From the NCBI GenBank assembly GCA_034687125.1, contig JAQGBZ010000011.1, forward strand, positions 1-64,000: a stretch of DNA of 64,000 nt, given 5' to 3'. The stretch is from Neelides folsomi (taxonomy: Eukaryota; Arthropoda; Collembola; Neelipleona; Neelidae). Of the stretch, positions 55,474 through 64,000 are shown piece after piece (position 1 is the first letter of the stretch; each line of letters starts with the position of its first letter). Made by a program: the position numbers and the translations under genes. Under the pieces are notes generated by a model that was given only the letters and a program-made list of their open reading frames with translations, was not told the origin of the DNA and ran no database searches.

Positions 55474-57242
55474 TATGTATTACTTGTTATATTATTTGTA
55501 TTACATTGTATGATTTTATTTATATGTATTTAAGGATTATGAGGAATATACAATTTGGTTTATATTATATAAGTAAATGTAAGTTTATTTATAGTAAGGA
55601 TTTGATCTGGGGGAAATGGGAACATGATTTGGATTACGAGAGAAAAATTTGGTTTCAGGGCCGTGGTGAATGTGATGTTTTGACAGTTTTAAGCTCAGTC
55701 GATGATTCCTACAGGTTGATTCTCCACTCCGCGGAGATCTCTCATACAGAGGAATGAGAGGAAGTGAGTTACGACTCTGTCTCACTTCATATCATCATTA
55801 TTTATCAATCTCCATTAGGCGGATGGTTAGCAGACGATCGAAGAGATTCCCTCGAGAGGAGATGTGGAGACCAAAGAAAAAAAGTATGGTCTAGCCATAG
55901 CACAATACCATTAGTGTGAAACTGTGAAGAATGTCTCGAATCAATACAATGGACAAATTCAAGCAATTTTAATTAATTTCAATCAAGTTATATCCATGTT
56001 AATTATTATTTAAAATTAAGGTAAAATTAAATAAAATTATTAACTTATACAAACATACTACATTATGCTGTAAATAAATGATGAAAAAATGGATGTTATT
56101 TTCTACCTAATAATTCATGATGTTTTGACTGGGATCGTAATAAAGAGTTGATTGATTGATTGAAGTAAGGAATAAGTTTTAAAATGTCTTTATTTTCCCT
56201 TCTCTTGTTTACATCATAGGATCCCTAATTTAAACAGAATTCCTTCTTGAATTGGAAATTACCAGAGAGGAGAGAGTTCACTTCACTAAATATAACTTAA
56301 GATGTAAAAATAAGTAAGATGAACGTGAAGAGTTCCACCCACGATGTCTCCACCTTTCACTCCAAGGGATTGAGATGAAGAAAACCGAAGGAGTTCGTCT
56401 ACCAATTCCACAAAATTCTACTATCAACATTTTCGACAAGTGTTACAATATATTTGGATATATTTTCTTGACACAAAAACGGTCAAAAATATAATTATTT
56501 AAACATTCCAAGAACTTTACTTTTTTCACACTAGAGTATATAATAACATATGCATATTTAGATATGCAATTTTATAAGGAATCTAAAATATTGCATATTG
56601 TATGCTTACTGCTGGAATATGAAAACGACATTATATGCATGAATATTATATATTTGACATGTATTTTAAATATGATGAAATGATGATATATCAGTATATC
56701 AGGATTAGGATAAATGTTAAAATCATATGCGGCATTTACATCATGTTTATCTGTTAATTTTTAATTGGGTTCATCAAATAAATTCCTTTGTCATGAAACT
56801 TTAAGTGTGAGGAACGAGTGAACGCTTTTGAGCTAAAGGTGATGTGTGAGGAATTAATTATCCATTAATTATTTAACTCATCCTCGGATCTTTGACTCTT
56901 TCACGGGGGAAATAATGCAGTTAGAAGGAGCCAAGAGACGTCAGGATCTAAGAATAGGATTTTCCCGGAGGAGAATCAACCAACTTCGCATTTGCCATCG
57001 AGAAAGGAAAATAAGAATTTGAAAACACCCAACTTCGCAACATCAAATTTCATCACTCAAAGTGAGAAAATTGATCAAGGGAATTCATTTTTTGAGGAAA
57101 ATGGAGGATTTTAAATTTGAGGGTAGTTTGAGAACCAATAACCGAATTTTGAGTCCCCTGTTGAGAGTGAGAGTCTTTTAGGAAATGAAATTCAATTATT
57201 TTCTCGTGTTAAATGAAGTTTGTGAAATTTTGTGGTTGTTAG

Positions 57243-60200
57243 GATGCCGCAGAAGCATCAACCGATGAGTCTTTCAAAATGGACCATCAACGTCCTCGCT
57301 CAAAATTGGGATCGACTTTGCTACTCTTGTTCTTCCTCTAGAGACATGAACGCTCTCATCGAGTCTGACGAATATCTTTTAACTCAAGGACCGCTCACCA
57401 ATATGCGTACGTTAAAAGATTTCCTTAATGGCGATTTGACAAAATTAATTTACATCTATTTGTTTATTCATATTATTCATATGTTAACATATACCCGTTG
57501 TACATGCCACTTTTAATATAAATATTGAAAATGCCAATTACATTAACATAAGTATTGTATTTTATTAACTTTGACTTTCTGAAGTTCCTCATAGAATGTT
57601 AAATGTCAACTAAATACAGATATTTATAATAGAGTATACCAATATATTCAAGGTTGATTCCAAATTATAAACCATATAAAATAACCATAAATCGAAATTA
57701 TTTTACAATGTAATATTAGATTGTATCATATTGAGTGTCTTATTGGTCTTATGCAAGCTTCAAATTTGCATTGGTAACATAGGGAAAATAATCAATTAAT
57801 TTTTTGAACTATTAGAGAAAAATCAAAATTGATCATTTTTGCCATGTTTTTAAATCGATTCCCTAGTTATACGTTGTTTAGTTAAATAAATTTTTGATTT
57901 TTTTGCTTTTCCATAAACACAATAAGACAACTAAAAGTTAATTATTTAAATTTAAATTATATATATTCTTTTATTTAAGATTTAATTAAGATTTTATCTT
58001 CCAGAGACATAAACATCATTTTAGAAAATCAAAAAGTGCTTATGGACCAAACCAAAAGATTTGACAAAGAAATTACATAAATAAATGCATGTTATGTAAA
58101 TACATAAAAAATGAAAGGAATACTTACATTTACCTTTAATAGTTAAAGTTAAAAGTGAAAGCTGCAAGAGAAAGGAGCATTTTTATTGAATGAAATTATC
58201 AATATGTTGTTGTCATTTAAATTAAAATATTTAATTTAATTAAATAAGTATATTATATATTCGATGTGCATTAAGTGTATTGTACAATCATTATGTATTA
58301 TTTGTACTATATATATTACATATCTAAAATCATATCAGTAATTCAATTCAATTCAAGTAGATAAGTTAATTTTGAAGTAAAGCCGATACTTTTTATTATT
58401 TGCAACATGGGAGATATAATGATATATCATATGAGACGGTTCACTTGGTTTCATTTGCATATGATGAAGAAGATGATGGATCTGCCGTTAGTCCTCCATT
58501 ACTTCCAAAATCCGAATGTTGAAGGGGCTGGGAAAAGTTTTGCAGAACTTGAATTAATTCATTCCTCCTGATTCTCCTTGGAAAAAAGGAAGAAGGGAGA
58601 GGCCGGAGGGAATTGAAATGATTTGAGACCGAACCTCAAATTTCCGATTTCAACTCTCAATTCATCTCTTTTCATATTTTCCCAGTTTCGTAGAAATGGG
58701 AATCACACTGAGGTCGTCTTTGAGTGAACCAATTAAAACTTTCCCCATCAAACTTTTGAGAGGAATCTTCCTTTACCAATTCCATAATTCTGATTAATAT
58801 AGACTCTCTATTGATAATGGTAAATAGGGGATAATACCTACCATATAATTTCTAATACCTGATAGATCTCCTAATATAGCTAAATACTTCTCCAACTTTC
58901 AATTCCGTGGATTTTAATGGATGAAGTGGTACTTACTTATTGTTAGTTGTGATTTGAGCATATATCTATTACTTATCCTTATTCACTTAATATACCATAC
59001 TATCGACTACTTGTAAATCACCGTAGTAGATCTTTTTGGACTTTGCTCAAATCCCACTTTGTTATATTCACAACCATTATCCTTTATACCTAAAAAGTGG
59101 GCTTAAGAAAAGGAGTGGAATCATTCCCCGGACTATCTCAATCATTCAGCATAATTGAATTTGAAAAGGATTCTGCTCATTTCTCCTCCAGAGTTTACAT
59201 GTAATATAACATAGTTCGTATAATTAGTTTTATATCAAATCATTCCACCGGATTATTAATTTTTCACCATCATGAAATTCTCATAATAGAGATATTAATT
59301 TCATTAATTGGTGTCCTTGCATGTATCTACAATTACTAATTTAGGGTTATAAGTACCTAATTTTAATACATAATTTTATTAGGCTATCAATTTATTAATT
59401 TAGTTTGAATTTGTTACATATAATAAAAATAATAGTTTTGTATTATAACAAGTCGAACAATTTAAATGTTGTTAAAAAGTAAACCATTTTTCCTCAGACC
59501 ATTAGTATAAAGAATTAAATATGAAGAAATGGGTCTTCCTTTATTAAAGGTAAAAGAAAAGGAAGTCAGTAGTAAAAAACAGATCTCGTACATTAGTGCG
59601 GATGAATGATGGTAATTAAAGGCGAAAATGATCTCTTCATCACCATAATGACATTAATGAGAATTGAAGTTGAAGAAATTGAGAAGAATCCTCACAGCTA
59701 TGTATCAATCATTTCCCATATGAGAACTGTTGGAATTTTTTCCACTTTAAATTCTAACGTATTCATTTCTTAGTCTTTGTGTTACTTCCGTATAGAACAT
59801 TTTTATTTCATTTATGAGATATGTTAGTTAAGTGTGTTTTGTATAGTTAAGTATGTTTAGTCTAGTTAAGTTACCATCATTGATGTCCAAAGCCTTTAAT
59901 TGCAACTAAATTAATTATGGTGAGTTTAATTGCTCCCAAAAATGAAAATTATATAATACAAAGGCTAGTAATAAAATTACCTATTAGCGGATTTAGTTCT
60001 CATTATCGAATACAACATTAAACATCATTATACATTGCATTGTTTAAATTAAAGGTACTTGGTCTCAAATACATTTTCTTTGTCTATATAGCACGGAAAA
60101 TGAATAAAGATGATTATCAGGTGGTCAATTGGCTCAATATGTGGCTCGAAGGAGCGGATGGAAGCTTGTGAACATAACTGTTGAAATTAAAAAAAAGAAT

Positions 60201-63200
60201 TACGAGTCGATGATATAAAACAATTAAAATTGGCCTTGGTTTTGTTTGCTAATGTATGGGAAAGGGGTAAGTGGGATGACTTACCTGTGGTGATTGTAGT
60301 GGGAGGAGATGTGGGATGAAGAAAGTCTCCTGGGCCTCATCTCCAGCATTCACGAGTCGAGACAACCCAAGGGCACCGCTTCTAAACGGAGTCAATGAAA
60401 CTTGGGTAATGTCCTCAAGGGAGGAACGTCTTCTCCGAGGGGCAACGGCATGGGAGGACTCCCTTGAACTCCCAAAGGCGTCTCCTGCAAAAATCCACAA
60501 AAATCCTTGCTCGGGGCGATACACCTTCTTCACGGACTTCTGGCTCTCCAGAGAGAACCACAATTCCTCCAACCGCGTAGTTGGGACGATTATTCACAAC
60601 ATTCATAGCCGGGCTGTACAATTTGGTAATAAAAGGAATCTCCCATCAAACCAACGTATCTCATAATAGTGGTAAACTGACTGCATCTCCCGTCTACCTG
60701 TCCATTACTTTACAAAAGAACATCTATTACTCAAATTGCACTTGCAACCATATCATAATTTAAAACTTTATTGTAAATTCATAAATTAAGCAAAAGACTC
60801 CGACTGACTTTTAAACCTCGTTAAATCAAGGAATTTACAGGGGTTAAAGGAATAAGGAAGATGTAAAGTTCTTAATAAATGTTTATGGGTCTAGGATGAC
60901 AATGATGAGAGATGGAAATTAAATAATATTAAATATTACTGGTCATATTACATAAATGAGGAATGATTGGATGAGAATTTTGGCCGAGTCATTTTCTTTG
61001 TGTTTCCTTTATAATAATGTTTCTTCCTTTGGGTGGAGGAGAAAATACCATTTGAATATGACTGAAAATTATGAGCCGAGGCGTTGTGAGGCTTCGAGTC
61101 CCCGACGGGAGAATTCGCACAAGAAAGAGTCATTGACCATGGAGGAGAATGAGAAGTTGAGAGAATACCTGAACAACGTTGGGAGACCAAGTTTCATTCC
61201 CTTCTTTTATGGATGGAAACTTATAAGGATTCTCCTTCAAATTTAACCTTCAATCATTTTAAAACGAATCCCCCAACAATCAACTTTTTTATTGCTTTTC
61301 AATTCATCTTTTACTCCACATTCAAGATAGATTCAAATATTCTTTTCATCCAATCAACACCATTTCGTATTTTGATAATTCTCACACTTCGTTACTGCTA
61401 AATTGTCATGCAAATTTAGTTTACAATTAGCTTAATTAAGAACTATTTTAATATTTGAAATTATACAACCTTGTATTTAGTACTTAATAACATTGTAAGA
61501 TTTATAAATTGGAGTGTATTTATTCAAAAGATTAAATAAACATTATTTTGAAATAACAGAATCAAGTTCTATTATTAAATGTAAGAATATAATATCATAA
61601 GTGTATTGAATGTAATATCACAAGTGTAATACAAATACAATGTATGTCTATAGTAGGTACTTACCTATATAAGTATGTATGTAATATTAATTACACAAGT
61701 AATATGTTAATGTAATATATCCATAATACTAAAATTCATAATTTCTTCTCTTGAAAGTGATGAAATTGATGATTAAAGCATATTAGTTACACTCTGTTAT
61801 TGTAAGTCACATTTACTCTAGCAGGGTTAAATTAGCTTCTCATATTCAATCTCGCGAAAATCTGCTTATTTCTCACCAATCTCCTCCAGCTATTTGGCAT
61901 GACTGGGTTTTAGCAAAGGAAAATTAAGAGGACTCGGAACCGCGGATGGTGAAGAGATTATAATTTTCATCCTCTAAACACACGCTGAGCCTCATTCATT
62001 TTCTTAAATCCTCAAAACACAGTTCTCCAACATTAAGAAGATTATTTTCAAGAATGAAATTTTAATCCTTAATTTAGCCATCTTCTCGGCATCTCTTCAA
62101 ACCAATTCCGTTTTTGAAAACCTTACAAAATTACACATATTATATAACATAATAAATACACACATATAACCGTAGTATATTGTATACCTATAAGTATTTA
62201 ATTCCAGGAATAAGGAAAATGAATTCTAAAAACTAAGAAAATTCTATTTAAAAATGAAGTAGTTTAATAAGGAGGTTAAAGGAGGTTAATTATGATATCA
62301 ATATAATGAATGTGTTAATAGTAAAAAGAGTTTTATTTATTTAGCTTCGAGCATATTGGAAGAAATGCTTGAAGTGATTGCTGAACGAAGGTCGTTGTCT
62401 CGGAAGTTTCTCCACATGTTGATTCAACGGCAACTGAGATGTCTCAACCTTTCCTTTGGAACTGGTGAAGTTCATTATGGATTTCTCTTCCTTGAAAGAT
62501 GTCATGTAAGGACCAGACCACATTGACCAACCAAATCCCTTATAAACATTTACGAAATGAGCAATCGAATCAAATGGTAAATGGAGTTGTTCAAAGGGAG
62601 CGAATTACAAGGACTTTGTAATTGGAAACTTCTATAGGAGAAAACGAGGAGTAAACTGAGACTTGAAGATTCATTTCAATTACTTTGTAGGGAGAAACCA
62701 CACTTTGTAGTTATCATTATTTGTCATTTTAAAACGAGGAAATGAAAAGTTCCTTAATGCCCATTTCTCACTTCTTAATGTTCCATGAGGGAACGATTTT
62801 TTTCACTTTAATTATAAACATTTCCCATTTTTTCATAACCAACTTTTTGTATTCATTAGGTTGAATAAATATTCATTTGTATGTAATTAGTAAATATGAA
62901 TATTTAGAAATCAGTTAGTATTAACTAAATATATCTGTATATTCACCATACATTTTTACATATATCATGCGTGTAGTACATATACTACTACTAAATATGT
63001 ATAAGAGTACCTACTATATACTTATGTTACATACCTGTATATATCAAATATTAGAGAATTATAATTAAATTAGAAAATAATAATTAAAATTTTAATTTAG
63101 AAATTACAAGTTTTGAATTTATCCTTCTTGCGGCATATCGAGCCGCATATCCTGATGAAGCTCATTCCTCACTTGAGCTTTATTGTGTCCCTTAATCTCA

Positions 63201-63513
63201 AGATGACTTCGACGGTTGATCAGGTGAAGAGAAGATTTTGAAGGGTCTTGTCAAACTATTTCTCTCCTCTTTAAAGATATTAGAAGAAATAGGGAGGAAC
63301 TGTGGGGAAATCCAGGAGTTGAATTTAACTTCAACGCCAATTACAGATCGCGGATTGAAGAGCCTTTGTTTCGGAGAAGAGAAGCGAACTAGGAGAAGTC
63401 AAAAGCTCAAAGCTTTGATTTTAGAGGACACACGAACGACCTGGGTCGGAGCTTCCTATCTTCTACAACATTTGCCACAACTCACTCATTTAGAATTTGA
63501 CAAAATGTTCCAG
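57243..63513 (+). CDS. Leucine-rich-repeat protein, 5' part (continues past the window)
   Basis: Exons read: 57243-57406 (ATG at 57244), 63111-63223, 63277-63513, with a 5.7 kb and a 53 nt intron. Phases agree (1, then 0) and the last exon ends at donor GTTTCA, so the gene runs on to the right. The N-terminus is MPQKHQPMSLSKWTINVLAQ, followed by a Cys/Ser segment. Leu-rich repeats follow: HILMKLIPHLSFIVSLNLKM, CGEIQELNLTSTPITDRGLK, KLKALILEDTRTTWVGASYL, LPQLTHLEF. The repeats resemble the Cys-containing type of F-box/LRR or ZYG11-like proteins, but no F-box was seen and the family is not fixed. The exon at 57243 has a good acceptor and begins in phase 2, so an upstream exon is possible; a candidate at 55595-55714 fits the phase. 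Confidence 0.7.
58441..60613 (-). CDS. Unrecognised multi-exon gene nested antisense in the LRR-gene intron
   Basis: Exons read (minus strand): 60525-60613 (acceptor TTTATTACCAAATTGTACAG), 60285-60484, 60049-60177, and a separate terminal-type exon at 58441-58576. The first two join across a 40 nt intron in matching phase (GEPEVREE-GDAFGSSRES). The 60285 exon ends at a strong donor (CAG then GTAAGT), and the next exon has acceptor TTAATTTCAACAG. The product has a basic Ser motif (APRRRRSSLEDITQVSLTP) and a hydrophobic stretch near FFIPHLLPLQ. The 60049 exon reads to its own stop. The 58441 exon (RRIRRNELIQVLQ...NETK, stop) has a strong acceptor but only a weak phase-compatible donor upstream. 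The 5' end was not found; no family is recognised. Confidence 0.4.
62341..62538 (-). CDS. Possible terminal exon of an unrecognised minus-strand gene
   Basis: After an AG at 62539-62540 the frame reads GFGWSMWSGPYMTSFKEEK and continues hydrophilic to a stop at 62341 (66 codons). The composition is protein-like. It lies in the same LRR-gene intron as the 58-60 kb antisense gene. Whether it is a separate short gene (ATG at 62523) or part of a larger one cannot be told. The frame 60956-61246 (+), with its antisense 60948-61190, is another coding-like patch nearby that could not be assigned to a strand. Confidence 0.25.
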   Translation of the reverse strand, partial: GFGWSMWSGPYMTSFKEEKSIMNFTSSKGKVETSQLPLNQHVEKLPRQRPSFSNHFKHFFQYARS

Positions 63514-64000
63514 GTTTCATTTTCATTAATTTATTAAATATCCTTATCGCTTTCCCCATTCAAATATCTTAAAAAATATCCAATTCATGAGAATTAATAA
63601 GATCCTCAGTTTGAAGCCAATTAATTTCCACAATATTTTCTGGTAAATGAACATTGGGCTAAATGGACCTATTGAATTTGATTGAAAGGATAAAGTTAAA
63701 ATGATTTGAGTTTTCCCGAACCGGGTAGTGAAAGAGACGCCTTTGGGGTGAGGTAATTGAAATGAAATTTTTAATTTAAACCCTCGGCTTCCGCGGAGCC
63801 GTAAAGGATCCATTAAAAAGCCCATAGGAGACTTTTAATTCTCTCCTCCTCAATCACGTCTATGGAGTTGGTTAGATAAACAAAAAGGAAAGAGATTCCT
63901 TGACGCGGAGAAGAAAACCAACTCAGAGTTCTTTTCCCCGGTCGTAAATGTGTTTTTATCCACTTCGAACTCATTTCATGACAAAGAATTGGGTCCAATT
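63514..64000. other. Start of the next LRR-gene intron, to the window edge
   Basis: No further LRR exon was found before the window ends. Two minus-strand open frames (63544-63825 and 63813-63998) have no splice or family support. Confidence 0.4.

Overview
The window is nuclear DNA of an arthropod. The evidence is spliced genes with GT/AG introns, A+T-rich non-coding DNA, and a prohormone carrying the exact arthropod corazonin peptide. A small A+T-rich crustacean genome (for example a copepod) would fit, helped by a mariner-type transposase remnant, but the species cannot be fixed from the sequence alone. Introns range from about 40-77 nt (in the short genes) to 13 kb. All gene models here were built by reading splice sites and checking that exon phases close.

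Layout, left to right. (1) 181-659 (+): 3' end of an unrecognised gene with an acidic tail. (2) 1121-2672 (-): an 8-exon secreted CUB-type protein of 361 aa. (3) 4108-4610 (-): the corazonin neuropeptide prohormone in 3 exons with a TATA box, and behind it a ~0.45 kb tandem duplication at 4963-5891. (4) 9382-19034 (+): an 8-exon Lst2/ZFYVE28 orthologue (682 aa, C-terminal FYVE finger). (5) 22684-25645 (-) and 26244-28719 (+): a head-to-head pair of RNA helicases, DHX15/Prp43 (711 aa) and DDX56 (559 aa), separated by 598 bp. (6) 33120-54275 (-): a Raver (PTB-binding RNP) orthologue with three RRMs, a long Gln/His tract and a first intron of 13 kb. (7) 57243 to beyond 63513 (+): the 5' part of a leucine-rich-repeat gene, whose 5.7 kb intron holds a probable antisense gene (58441-60613, -).

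Mobile DNA is limited to short non-autonomous DNA elements flanked by TA: two copies of one ~70-80 bp hairpin MITE (3621-3700, 18223-18293), a 392 bp inverted-repeat element (19207-19598), a 593 bp mariner derivative with transposase remnants (34431-35023, in a Raver intron) and a 542 bp foldback element (54932-55473). No retroelement, virus-like element, CRISPR array, tRNA or rRNA gene was recognised.

Functionally, three of the seven main loci act on RNA: DHX15 in spliceosome disassembly and ribosome maturation, DDX56 in large-subunit assembly, and Raver as a PTB/vinculin-linked splicing co-regulator. Lst2 acts in endosomal receptor signalling, and corazonin and the CUB protein are secreted. 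The most unusual parts are the corazonin locus with its duplicated upstream block, and several coding-like islands inside the Raver and LRR introns that I could not assign.
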